Shown here one piece after another: positions 46,086 through 54,646 of a DNA stretch of 64,000 nt. This DNA is from Marinomonas piezotolerans. Lineage in GTDB: Bacteria; Pseudomonadota; Gammaproteobacteria; Pseudomonadales; Marinomonadaceae. Position numbers and translations under genes: made by a program. The stretch covers positions 682,001 to 746,000 of the forward strand of contig NZ_QKRA01000001.1 in assembly GCF_003362755.1 (NCBI RefSeq), written 5' to 3'. Numbering within the stretch: the first letter of the stretch is position 1; each line of letters opens with the position of its first letter. Below the pieces are notes generated by a model, which was not told the DNA's origin, ran no database searches, and was given only the letters and a program-made list of their open reading frames with translations.

Positions 46086-47011
46086 ACTTAGACAAATTAA
46101 TGCGCACAGCCATACAAGCTCGCGCTTCTGATATTCATCTATTGCAGCTCGAAGAGACAGACAGTATCCAGATACGATTCCGATCCCTCGGTCAGGTCCA
46201 AGAGATGAAGCAATTACAGCATGGCTCAACACTTATTAACCGCATAAAAATAGCGGCCGATCTTAACGTCGCTGAATCCAGAAGGATACAAGAAGGGCAA
46301 TTTTCCATCTCGCTGGATGGGAGCCAGTATTTCGTTAGGGTAAGTATTATAAAGTCTGAAGAAGGAGAAAAGCTGGCTCTACGAATTCTTAGCCCAATAA
46401 ACAATCTTCGAGTTAATCAACTCGGCTTAACTACGGAGCAGACATATACACTTCAACATTGCATTCATCAGCCTTCGGGGCTTATCTTAGTTTGTGGCGC
46501 AACAGGGTCTGGTAAGACAACCACTCTTTATTCCTGCCTCGAAGCACTCAATGATGGCAAAAAAACCATTTTCACGATTGAGGATCCAGTAGAGTTGCCT
46601 GTAGAGGGAATCTATCAATTTGAGCCAAACGAGTTACTAAATATCGACACTTTTGCTTTACTCAAAGCATTCTTACGTCAAGACCCAGATATCATAATGG
46701 TTGGAGAGATAAGGGATGCTAAGACAGCAGATCTCGCAATTTCCGCTGCGCTAACCGGACACTTAGTGCTCGCTACTCTACACACAAACAGTGCGCTGAA
46801 TACCATCCATAGACTGCACAATTGGCAAGTAGACTTTTTTTCTACAGCAAGCACTTTGAAGCTCATCATCCATCAATCCATGACCTTCACGCACTCTGGA
46901 CATCGGCCTCATTTCACAATGATACAGCCTACATGGTTAGAACAATTGCCGCCAAGCTATCAAGCACTTATTGAGCGCCCAGAGCTGTGGAAATATTTGA
47001 GGGGTGAATAG
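46082..47011 (+). CDS. Compact PilB/GspE-type secretion ATPase
   Basis: A 309-residue hexameric ATPase of the type II secretion/type IV pilus family, expected to drive pilus extension. Walker A GATGSGKTTTLYS (about 137-149), the Asp box TIEDPVELP, Walker B IIMVGEIRD and the His box ATLHTNSA are intact. It is far shorter than PilB (about 560): the N-terminal N1 domain is missing, and the end lacks the usual zinc tetracysteine (no Cys after the His box). In size it is closer to ComGA or PilT, but its place next to a pilin and PilC argues for an assembly motor. It overlaps the pilin stop (ATGA). Confidence 0.88.
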   Translation: MNLDKLMRTAIQARASDIHLLQLEETDSIQIRFRSLGQVQEMKQLQHGSTLINRIKIAADLNVAESRRIQEGQFSISLDGSQYFVRVSIIKSEEGEKLALRILSPINNLRVNQLGLTTEQTYTLQHCIHQPSGLILVCGATGSGKTTTLYSCLEALNDGKKTIFTIEDPVELPVEGIYQFEPNELLNIDTFALLKAFLRQDPDIIMVGEIRDAKTADLAISAALTGHLVLATLHTNSALNTIHRLHNWQVDFFSTASTLKLIIHQSMTFTHSGHRPHFTMIQPTWLEQLPPSYQALIERPELWKYLRGE

Positions 47012-47012
47012 T

Positions 47013-48041
47013 ATGCGTTGGTACCAATTTGGAGAGGATGAATTTCATATTTTCGACAATAATCGTTCTGCCTACCAACATGCAGTCGTTTACCGTCATT
47101 CATTTAAATCAATCAAAGCGCACAAATTAACGCCGTACCGCCCAAAGGAATTCTACGAATTACTGCAAAACACATTACATCATTGCGACAATCAACACTC
47201 TTTACAAAGTGCATTGTTACAGGCACTTGGATTAAGAGAAAAAGACCAGCGAGCTAAAATAATTCTGTCTCAACTTCAAAACGGTACCTCTTTCGGCCAA
47301 GCGCTCATACCGTTTACACCGCCACAGCTTAAAGCACTTTTTGCAACACTGCGGCAATCCACCAGTGAAGGTCCAAAAATTGCGATTTTAAAATCAGCAG
47401 CTCAACTCCTAGAACGTGAGCTAGCACTGTCTCAACAGATCAGTAAAAGCCTGACGTACCCGTTTTTAATTATGCAATCCGCATTGCTCATGGCCTTTAT
47501 GAACGCGGTATTTAACCAACTTCATATTGTTAATATTGCAATCTTGTGGTCTTCAGTCACTATACTTCAAGTTGCCACCCTATACTTCACCTTAAAGGGT
47601 ACTATCTCACAACTGATAACAAAGCACATAACCGGAATACGTATTGGGAGCGTACTGACTTTGACCCTTTCAATGTTAGAGAGTGGCGAATCTCTTCAAA
47701 ACACAATAGAGTTGCTTAAGAACCACGCCCACATTAAAGACCGCCATTCCCTCTATAAGGCACATTTACTCCTTAAGTCTGGATACGCACCAGAAAACTG
47801 TATTCCCCAGCAATGGTTTACTTCCAGTGGAGAAAAAACAATTAATCTTAAGCAGACAGCCGATATTGTGACGCCACTCATAAAAGCGAGAGATGATTGG
47901 CAGCGTCGTAACCAGCAGCAGATCAATCTAATCTGCAAAGCAATTCCGATATTAGGTATAGTGCTGTCTTCAATTTTTGTGGCGTATACTCTTATACAAC
48001 TCTATTTACCCCTTTTGGAATTGAGCAATTTTGCAGTTTGA
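47013..48041 (+). CDS. PilC/GspF-type inner-membrane platform protein
   Basis: A 342-residue polytopic membrane protein of the GspF/PilC family that anchors the pilus motor. Its T2SSF features are the QSALLMAFMNAVF and SVTILQVATLYF helices in the middle (about 155-195) and a last helix (about 313-333) near PLLELSNF. It is shorter than typical PilC (about 400) and its first cytoplasmic domain is divergent. GAGGGG precedes ATG 47013; GTG 47004 is an alternative. Its end overlaps pilD by 11 bases. Confidence 0.82.
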   Translation: MRWYQFGEDEFHIFDNNRSAYQHAVVYRHSFKSIKAHKLTPYRPKEFYELLQNTLHHCDNQHSLQSALLQALGLREKDQRAKIILSQLQNGTSFGQALIPFTPPQLKALFATLRQSTSEGPKIAILKSAAQLLERELALSQQISKSLTYPFLIMQSALLMAFMNAVFNQLHIVNIAILWSSVTILQVATLYFTLKGTISQLITKHITGIRIGSVLTLTLSMLESGESLQNTIELLKNHAHIKDRHSLYKAHLLLKSGYAPENCIPQQWFTSSGEKTINLKQTADIVTPLIKARDDWQRRNQQQINLICKAIPILGIVLSSIFVAYTLIQLYLPLLELSNFAV

Positions 48042-48840
48042 CCTACTTTTTTTACTCTATGCAGTCGCATGTCTATGTATTGGAAGCACTGTTAGTGCAA
48101 TATCTTGGCGTTGGCACAAACGTGCGACGTTTTTCTGGAAGCAAGAAGCGAGAGCGTTTCTGAATTTGACCGTTTCAAAGCCATCCGACGACACGCCTCC
48201 CCCAAGCTTTGTAAATGGACGCTCACAGTGCATAAACTGTTATCACAATCTCCATGCTAGGGATCTAATCCCGCTCATCAGTTATGCTTTGTCTAAAGGC
48301 AAGTGCCGCCTATGCAAAGAGCCTATTTCAAAAAGGTACCCTGCTATAGAACTTGTAGCGCTACTCAGCCTATCTCCCCTTTACTTCTTAAATCTAACAC
48401 CGCTGGAATGGACCTTTACCGCTGCTTTGATCTCATGCCTTTTGGTGTCGCTTATCATAGACTATGAGCATCAATGGTTGCCTGATGAGCTGAACGCTCT
48501 AGTCATTGTACTTGCATTTGCACTACTCTACATATCTCATGAAAATACCAATGCGCATATTATTGCGGGACTGATCGGCTTTAGTTTGATCGCGGGTCTA
48601 CGTTTTGTTTTTCTCATCCTTAGAAAAGTTGAAGCAATAGGATTGGGAGATGCGAAACTTTTAGCTGCGCTCGCGTTTTGGTTAGGCCCTATGGCCCTAT
48701 CTCCGATATTACTTGGCGCTTCTGTTACTGGCATACTATTTAGCGTTATGACTCGAAAACCACTGGGAACTCGCATTCCTTTTGGCCCATTTCTGATCGT
48801 CTCGAGTTTCGTATTATTTTATATAAGAGAATTCACATGA
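48031..48840 (+). CDS. pilD: Prepilin peptidase (leader peptidase/N-methyltransferase)
   Basis: A 269-residue membrane enzyme that cleaves prepilin leaders and methylates the new N-terminus. The zinc-binding cysteines are CINC and CRLC (about 70-95). The two catalytic aspartates lie in IIDYEHQWLPDE (about 142) and GLGDAKLL (about 206). It starts with TTG inside the end of the pilC-type gene and overlaps coaE by 4 bases (ATGA). The pilD-coaE-yacG order is common in gammaproteobacteria. Confidence 0.92.
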   Translation: MQFDLLFLLYAVACLCIGSTVSAISWRWHKRATFFWKQEARAFLNLTVSKPSDDTPPPSFVNGRSQCINCYHNLHARDLIPLISYALSKGKCRLCKEPISKRYPAIELVALLSLSPLYFLNLTPLEWTFTAALISCLLVSLIIDYEHQWLPDELNALVIVLAFALLYISHENTNAHIIAGLIGFSLIAGLRFVFLILRKVEAIGLGDAKLLAALAFWLGPMALSPILLGASVTGILFSVMTRKPLGTRIPFGPFLIVSSFVLFYIREFT

Positions 48841-49442
48841 GCCCTATTACAATTGGTTTAACTGGCGGAATTGGATCTGGAAAAAGCACAGTAGCAAGCC
48901 TCTTCAATAGACTAGGAATTGAGTCCATTGATGCAGATGATGTGGCTAGAGAGGTTGTAATGCCCGGCGAACAATGTCTAATCGACATCGAAAACCTATT
49001 TGGAAAGCATATTCTTAATGTCGATGGAACACTTAATCGTGCAAAACTCCGAGAGATCGTTTTCTCAAGCTCGAAACAACTTGCCGAACTTGAAGCCATT
49101 ACCCATCCAGCCATTCATCAGAAGATAATGGAACACATTAGCTTGATGAAAGGACCTTATTGCTTGCTCGTTCATCCACTCCTTTTTGAGAAAGAAAAAA
49201 ATAGTCTATGTAAATTTACCATCGCCATAAGCCTTCCCAGACACCAACAACTAGAACGCAGCATGGGCAGGGACAACAACAGTGCGGAGCAAATTAATCG
49301 CATAATGGACACACAAATGAACGATGAGGAGCGCTCCTCTCGAGCTGACTTTATCTTGAAAAATAGTGGCACACCTGATGAATTGAATGTTAAAGTCATC
49401 AAACTACATGAAAAAATACTTGAAATATTAGACCAAAAATAA
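48837..49442 (+). CDS. coaE: Dephospho-CoA kinase
   Basis: This enzyme phosphorylates dephospho-CoA in the last step of coenzyme A synthesis. The P-loop is [16 protein letters not shown] at the start, [10 protein letters not shown] follows, and the middle THPAIHQK element is present. At 201 residues the length is normal. It overlaps pilD by 4 bases and yacG by 1, so it is translationally coupled on both sides. Confidence 0.96.
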   Translation: MSPITIGLTGGIGSGKSTVASLFNRLGIESIDADDVAREVVMPGEQCLIDIENLFGKHILNVDGTLNRAKLREIVFSSSKQLAELEAITHPAIHQKIMEHISLMKGPYCLLVHPLLFEKEKNSLCKFTIAISLPRHQQLERSMGRDNNSAEQINRIMDTQMNDEERSSRADFILKNSGTPDELNVKVIKLHEKILEILDQK

Positions 49443-49657
49443 TGCAGAAAAATACAATGGTGGCTTGCCCTACCTGCAGCAAAAAAACGCCTTGGACTAC
49501 GGAAAATAAAGATCGTCCTTTCTGCAGCGCTCGCTGTAAATTGATTGATCTTGGAGAGTGGGCTAGTGAAAGCTACAGCATTCCTCAACAAGACTCCGAG
49601 GAAGACGAGGTGTTTTCTGAAGATCTAACAGCAAATCCGAATAGATCTTTTTTGTAG
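49442..49657 (+). CDS. yacG: DNA gyrase inhibitor YacG
   Basis: A 71-residue zinc-finger protein that binds GyrB and inhibits gyrase in E. coli. The zinc ligands are CPTCSKK (about 9-12) and FCSARCKL (about 28-32), followed by [14 protein letters not shown]. The acidic C-terminus is usual. It ends the pilin-pilB-pilC-pilD-coaE-yacG run; a 26-base gap precedes the next gene. Confidence 0.94.
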   Translation: MQKNTMVACPTCSKKTPWTTENKDRPFCSARCKLIDLGEWASESYSIPQQDSEEDEVFSEDLTANPNRSFL

Positions 49658-49683
49658 CCTATAGAGAAGAGACCCATCAAACG

Positions 49684-50898
49684 ATGAACAAGCCTGATTT
49701 CTCAGATAAAACAGCATTACTGATTGAAGATATGGCTGAAGCCCGAATCATGCAAAAGAAAATGCTCAATGACTTCGGCTTTAAATCAATTGATATCGCA
49801 ATGAAAGCGGAAAGCGCCATAGAAATGTTGCGCGGCCACGATTATGACGTCATTTTATCTGATTACAATCTCGGTAATGGTAAAGATGGCCAGCAATTGT
49901 TAGAAGAAGTTCGCATATCACACCTTATTCCCAACACTTCTGCCTATTTAATGGTTACAGCTGAAACATCTATTGAAATGGTGATGGGCGCTATTGAATA
50001 CGCGCCGGATGGGTACATTACTAAACCATTCTCTCAAGCTATGCTGCAACGCAGATTGCTTAAATTAATGAACAACAAAGAAAAGCTTATAAAAGTAAAC
50101 CAGGCTTTAGATGAGCAGGATTACGATAAGGCCATAGAGAGCGCTCAAGCGGTAGCAACTAAACACCCAGTGTTAGACAACCGATGCCAACGCATCATCG
50201 GCGACGCTTTACTTTGCAAAAAAGACTACCACGAAGCATTAGCGGTCTTCAAAACGTGTCGAAAATCCACCAAAATGCCTTGGGCAGTATTTGGTGAAGC
50301 GAAATGTCACTTTTATTTAAATGATTTTGATAAAGCTGAAAAAAAGCTTCGACAACTCACACTTGATAATAAGTATTTTGTCGCTGCGTACGACTGGCTA
50401 GCCAAAACACTTATCCAGCAAGGGCATCAAGACACAGCTCAAGAAGTCCTAATCGATGCGGTAGGTCGCTCGCCTAAGAATCTACTAAGACAAATCGAAC
50501 TAGGTAAGCTGAGTATGGACATTGGCGACCATATCATGGCCGAAATGTCTTTTCGTCGAGCTGTATTTTTAGCAAAGCATTCTTGTTTCAACGAGGCATC
50601 GGTATACCTTCAACACATGGCCTCGATCGTAGGACTCGCGCGCGAATCAGAATTAACTTCACGCCAACTTGATAACTTTCAAAGCTCTCTAAAGAAGGTA
50701 GAACAGAACTTTTTTGACTCAAGCACAACTAGGTCAGAAGCCTATTTACTGGAAATGGAGCTAATGTCTGCTATAAATGAATTAAAAACTGCTGAGCAAA
50801 TTGAAGAAGTTTGGCAGAGTGACATAGAAGCCGGTAAAGCGGATGCACCAGATAGTGCTGCACAGCAGCGCATTCACATTCTAAAATCAGCCAAGTAG
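49684..50898 (+). CDS. Response regulator with C-terminal TPR-like repeats (module A)
   Basis: A 404-residue protein. The N-terminal receiver domain (about 8-130) is complete: acidic pair in LLIEDMAE, phospho-acceptor aspartate in VILSDYNLG, Thr in VTAETS and Lys in YITKPFSQ. The rest (about 140-390) is a series of TPR-like helical repeats (ALDEQDYDKAIESAQ, ALAVFKTCRK and others), which bind proteins. There is no DNA-binding or enzyme domain. It pairs with the soluble kinase-like gene 7 bases downstream, and both are mirrored by a second such pair on the minus strand. Confidence 0.9.
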   Translation: MNKPDFSDKTALLIEDMAEARIMQKKMLNDFGFKSIDIAMKAESAIEMLRGHDYDVILSDYNLGNGKDGQQLLEEVRISHLIPNTSAYLMVTAETSIEMVMGAIEYAPDGYITKPFSQAMLQRRLLKLMNNKEKLIKVNQALDEQDYDKAIESAQAVATKHPVLDNRCQRIIGDALLCKKDYHEALAVFKTCRKSTKMPWAVFGEAKCHFYLNDFDKAEKKLRQLTLDNKYFVAAYDWLAKTLIQQGHQDTAQEVLIDAVGRSPKNLLRQIELGKLSMDIGDHIMAEMSFRRAVFLAKHSCFNEASVYLQHMASIVGLARESELTSRQLDNFQSSLKKVEQNFFDSSTTRSEAYLLEMELMSAINELKTAEQIEEVWQSDIEAGKADAPDSAAQQRIHILKSAK

Positions 50899-50905
50899 AG
50901 TCCCT

Positions 50906-51565
50906 ATGGAAAAAATGGATATCAGCACGATTCTTGCCAGTGCAATTCATGAAAGCAAAAATCATATAGGCTCCCTTCTTTATCAGTTAGAAACTCTTAA
51001 GCGTCAACCACTGAAACCCGACGTTGAAAAAGCCATACAAAAAGTAGAAGAAGGTATGAAGCAGCTCAACGACGAGTGGGTAGAATACCTTTATTTATAT
51101 CGACTAGCGTCTGATGGGTACCATGTTCACTATGACTGCTTCTCACTGGAAGAATTCCTTGATGACCAAGTCTTTGCGTTATCCCAGTCTGCCATCGCCA
51201 AGAATCTGGACCTTTCGTTTAACGCCGATAGGAATTTGATGGGGGTATTTGACGAGCGTCTTATGACTGCCGTCGTTGGTACGGCCGTTTATAACGCCCT
51301 GCGATTCGCAAAATCAAAGATTGAACTTAACGCATCATTAGACAAAGAATATCTAGTCATTTCTATAGAAGATGACGGACCAGGATACAACAACAACGAT
51401 CATCAAGAAGATGAGCTGCTATTTGGTTCAAATACTGGACTAGGGCTGTATTTTGCAGAGCTTTCAGCCACAGCACATAACGTCGAAGGGCGCACAGGAC
51501 GCATAGAGAAACTTAAGTCTAATAGCCTAGGCGGGGCAAAATTAGCTATTTATATTCCTCAATGA
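50906..51565 (+). CDS. Soluble histidine-kinase-like protein (module A)
   Basis: A 219-residue protein with no membrane helix or sensor. It opens with an H-box-like helix, AIHESKNHIGSL, whose His15 is the likely phosphorylation site. The HATPase region (about 100-219) shows an N-box remnant (VYNALRFAKSK), a G1 box DDGPGYN and an intact G2 box NTGLGLYF. It is therefore probably an active kinase for the receiver-TPR protein just upstream. Input must come from another protein. Its mirror paralogue (51621-52313) has lost the histidine. Confidence 0.82.
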   Translation: MEKMDISTILASAIHESKNHIGSLLYQLETLKRQPLKPDVEKAIQKVEEGMKQLNDEWVEYLYLYRLASDGYHVHYDCFSLEEFLDDQVFALSQSAIAKNLDLSFNADRNLMGVFDERLMTAVVGTAVYNALRFAKSKIELNASLDKEYLVISIEDDGPGYNNNDHQEDELLFGSNTGLGLYFAELSATAHNVEGRTGRIEKLKSNSLGGAKLAIYIPQ

Positions 51566-51620
51566 CCCTGCCCCGTAATCCGACCAAATAAAACGTGACC
51601 GCAGGTGTTAATTGTGATTT

Positions 51621-52313
51621 TTATGGTAAGAGTACTTGTAAACGACCACCTGAAATAACACTTTCATTATCTAAAATAGTCTCGCCTGCATTGCCTTGAT
51701 TCTTGTGTAATGACGCAATTTTTTCGCAAAATAACCAGCCAATATTTTGGCTAGACACTTCTTCGATAGACATCCCCGCTTTAACATTATTAAAGCGTTC
51801 AAGCACGACATCAGGGTACCCTTGCCCATTATCATCAATTGAAATACTCAAGCCTTTTTCGCTGTGCACAAGCGTGATACAAATTTTGTCATTGGTGTAA
51901 CGTACAGCATTCAGAATCGCGATATTCAAGACATTTGTCATCAAGTAAGGATCCAAATACCAGCATATATCTTCACCACGTAACTCTACCTCAACTTTTT
52001 TATTCGCCAAAAGCCCATTCATTCCGGCCAAGATGTCATCTATCAATTCAAATACATACACCTCTTGCATTTGAATCGTTAGTGAGTCGGTTTCGATAAG
52101 GTATAAGCCATGCAACTGATTCATGACGTTTTGCATACGCGTTACTTCGTATTCAACGACTTGCAACCCCAGCTTACTTTCTTGCGTATCTAACTCTTCA
52201 GAAATCCCTGTGAGTTTATATAACACCTGACCTAAAGAGTTACGCATATCATTGACCGATGCGCCAATAACATCTGCAAAAGGCAATTGATTATCATCTG
52301 CTTTCATGCTCAT
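51621..52313 (-). CDS. Histidine-kinase-like protein lacking the H-box histidine (module B)
   Basis: A 230-residue paralogue of the gene it converges on. The N-terminal helix SVNDMRNSLGQVLYKL aligns with SAIHESKNHIGSLLYQL, but the histidine has become Asn21. In the ATPase part an N-box (ILNAVRYTND) and G1 (DDNGQGY) remain, while the G2 box is altered to QNIGWLF instead of GLGL. It may bind ATP weakly or not at all and act as a pseudokinase or phosphatase-like partner. It follows the second receiver-TPR gene by 3 bases. ATG 52307 is an alternative start. Confidence 0.8.
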   Translation of the reverse strand: MSMKADDNQLPFADVIGASVNDMRNSLGQVLYKLTGISEELDTQESKLGLQVVEYEVTRMQNVMNQLHGLYLIETDSLTIQMQEVYVFELIDDILAGMNGLLANKKVEVELRGEDICWYLDPYLMTNVLNIAILNAVRYTNDKICITLVHSEKGLSISIDDNGQGYPDVVLERFNNVKAGMSIEEVSSQNIGWLFCEKIASLHKNQGNAGETILDNESVISGGRLQVLLP

Positions 52314-52316
52314 CCC

Positions 52317-53987
52317 CTACACCTTAGTCTTATAATTTTTCGCGAGATATTCTCTTAACGCTACTAACCGCTTATATTGCTTGTGCCGTTCAGAAACATG
52401 CTGTAAACGTTTAAAAGCTTCTACACATTCTGTGATTAAATAGTGCTTTGAACCTTCTGATTCCATTAACTTTAAGCAGCCTTGCACCAAATTCAAATTT
52501 AGCCCAGGGTGCCTAGGAGAGAGAGCTAATGCTTTCTTAAACTCTTGAACAGCCTTTTGGTAATCTTTGTTTGCGTACAAAGACAGGCCTTCTTTATTGA
52601 GTCCTTTTGCTTCGGCTTTCGCCGCACTGCTGACGGGTTCATCTAGAAAGTCAGCTGCTTGTTGTCGCAGGTTCTCTTGTGTCGTAGAGTCATTAACTAG
52701 AGATGATAAAACCGCCTCTGCATGCTCTTTCTCTCCTGCGCCATAGAGTGTCTTACCATATTCCAAAGCAAACTCAGTTGGCATCCCTCCATCCATTTCA
52801 GATGCGAGTGTTTTAGCCATCGAGAGAGATTGCTGGGCCTCTCTCACATACCCTTGAGAAGCCATTAAGCGACTTTCTGCCAATGTTTTACGAAGCTTGA
52901 CGCGATCATTGTTGGCAAAACGTTTCGTAACCGTACTAAGTGCCTGAGATGCTTCGGCGAGCAAACGCTTTTGATCTTGCTTACTTTCCGAAGAATCAGA
53001 AGACTCCGCAACAATATCGACTAACTGTATATAGTCGTCAGGATTTTCATAAATAGAGTTTGCCCCTAACCTTACAGTTTGCTGACTCGCCTTCAGTGCA
53101 GATTGCGCATCACCATTGACCATACTCACCGTCGCCATATGTTTCTGACGCTTGTGTATGCGCGGAGATATACGCAAGGCATCCTCTAGCACTTGCTGTG
53201 CTTCTTCTGTTTTACCGCTATCCTCTAAGCATTGAGCTAAGAGATCGTACGCTGAGATGGTTTGTGGAAATAATTGCAAGAGCTTCTCTAGCATTGAAAT
53301 TGCTAGGTCTATGTCACCCTTTTCGATGTGCATTTTAGCGAGCCCTAACATAGGCCAATCTAAGTCTCGATCTTGCAACTCTTGCTTACAAAGCGTTTCC
53401 AACTGAGAGTAATGTTTCGTCGCTAAATATGCTTCTACAAGCGTCCGCTTGCACCAGGGAGCATACCGTCCTTGGGCATTAATATGGGCTAGGCAACCTT
53501 TAATAAGCTCGGTATATTTTTGTGCGGCCAGTAACATTTTCATCTTCGATAACGCTTTAGCCTGCTTAAACTGTCGCTCTAACCTCCTCGCCAGCACAGC
53601 TTGCGTGAAAGGTTTTGATAGATACTCATCAGGCTGAGATTCCATAATCCCCATCACGACATCACGACTCGTTTCAGCAGACACAATCACAAATACCACA
53701 TCAGGTTTGAGCAGTTTAAGCTCTCTGAGCTCTTCTAAAACTTGCTGACCATTCTTATTGCCTACCAATCGATAATCACACAAGATTACATCGTAACGAT
53801 GCGCTCTGCAGGCATCAATGACCCCTTTACCGCTGGAGGTTTGGTCAACATGTACAATTCCCAACCCTTGCAGCATCTGCCTAATAGATTGACGAGCATT
53901 CTCAAACTCATCCGCCACCAACGTCTTTAACTTGGCGTAACCTGCACTTTCTTGAGCGGCCTTGTTTTGAAAAAAAGCTTTATCCAC
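52317..53987 (-). CDS. Response regulator with TPR repeats (module B)
   Basis: A 556-residue protein with an N-terminal receiver domain (about 18-145): acidic residues in VADEF, the phospho-acceptor aspartate in VILCDYRLVG, Ser in VSAETS and Lys in YLSKPFTQ. Long TPR arrays occupy the rest (about 150-550), with clear repeats such as ISAYDLLAQCLEDSGKTEEA and the final KDYQKAVQEFKKALALSP. It starts with GTG. The receiver is about as like that of module A as a paralogue would be, but its repeat array is about 150 residues longer. Operon with the H-less kinase-like gene. Confidence 0.9.
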   Translation of the reverse strand: MDKAFFQNKAAQESAGYAKLKTLVADEFENARQSIRQMLQGLGIVHVDQTSSGKGVIDACRAHRYDVILCDYRLVGNKNGQQVLEELRELKLLKPDVVFVIVSAETSRDVVMGIMESQPDEYLSKPFTQAVLARRLERQFKQAKALSKMKMLLAAQKYTELIKGCLAHINAQGRYAPWCKRTLVEAYLATKHYSQLETLCKQELQDRDLDWPMLGLAKMHIEKGDIDLAISMLEKLLQLFPQTISAYDLLAQCLEDSGKTEEAQQVLEDALRISPRIHKRQKHMATVSMVNGDAQSALKASQQTVRLGANSIYENPDDYIQLVDIVAESSDSSESKQDQKRLLAEASQALSTVTKRFANNDRVKLRKTLAESRLMASQGYVREAQQSLSMAKTLASEMDGGMPTEFALEYGKTLYGAGEKEHAEAVLSSLVNDSTTQENLRQQAADFLDEPVSSAAKAEAKGLNKEGLSLYANKDYQKAVQEFKKALALSPRHPGLNLNLVQGCLKLMESEGSKHYLITECVEAFKRLQHVSERHKQYKRLVALREYLAKNYKTKV

Positions 53988-54010
53988 GTTATTACCAGCC
54001 CTATCCGAAC

Positions 54011-54646
54011 TTAAGCGGTTGTTGATTTAAGATACTTTACTAGCAGAATCCCTGCTTCCTCAATGTGATTTCTAAGTAATTCTATCGCTTCTAGAGGTTT
54101 TTTTTGCTCTAAGTACCGAAATAGCTGTTCATGCTCTGTTTGACTCACATGCTGATAATCGAGCGGTACATATTGGAACCCCATGTAGCGACGGACTTGC
54201 TCATTAATCGCTGCGACAGTTTTAAATAACAATGGTCGCTGCGCAGCGTCATACAATACTGCATGCAACTGCCAGTTTAGTCGTCCTCGCTCTATTAGGT
54301 CCAAATCATTACAGCCTAAACGATTATTAACGTCTCGCGCTCGACCTATTTGCTCATGGGTGATATTCGGCATGGCATATTTAAGTAACTGGCATTCAAG
54401 CATCGAACGCATCTGATAAAGATCTTCAGCTTCAACCCAGTCTAGTTCAGGTACCATTGCCCCTGCTTTACCATGCGCGACGAGCCAACCTTGACCCCGC
54501 AATGCCGCAATGGCATCTCTAACAGGAATCCTACTGATATTGTAGCGTCGCGATAATTCTTGTTGCCGTAATGGTCGGCCGCGCTCTAACTCGCCAGACA
54601 AAATATCGGCCTTTAAGCGATCCACTAATTCTAAATGAGCGCTCAT
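54011..54646 (-). CDS. GntR/FCD-family transcriptional regulator
   Basis: A 211-residue regulator with an N-terminal winged helix (RPLRQQELSRRYNISRIPVRDAIAAL, about 21-47 in the short numbering) and a C-terminal all-helical FCD ligand domain (MRSMLECQLLK ... NWQLHAVLYDAA ... EHEQLFRYLEQ). It starts with an ATG that overlaps the benE stop (ATGA), so it is translated after the transporter. Its ligand is probably an aromatic or other carboxylate linked to the transporter; no operator can be identified. Confidence 0.9.
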   Translation of the reverse strand: MSAHLELVDRLKADILSGELERGRPLRQQELSRRYNISRIPVRDAIAALRGQGWLVAHGKAGAMVPELDWVEAEDLYQMRSMLECQLLKYAMPNITHEQIGRARDVNNRLGCNDLDLIERGRLNWQLHAVLYDAAQRPLLFKTVAAINEQVRRYMGFQYVPLDYQHVSQTEHEQLFRYLEQKKPLEAIELLRNHIEEAGILLVKYLKSTTA

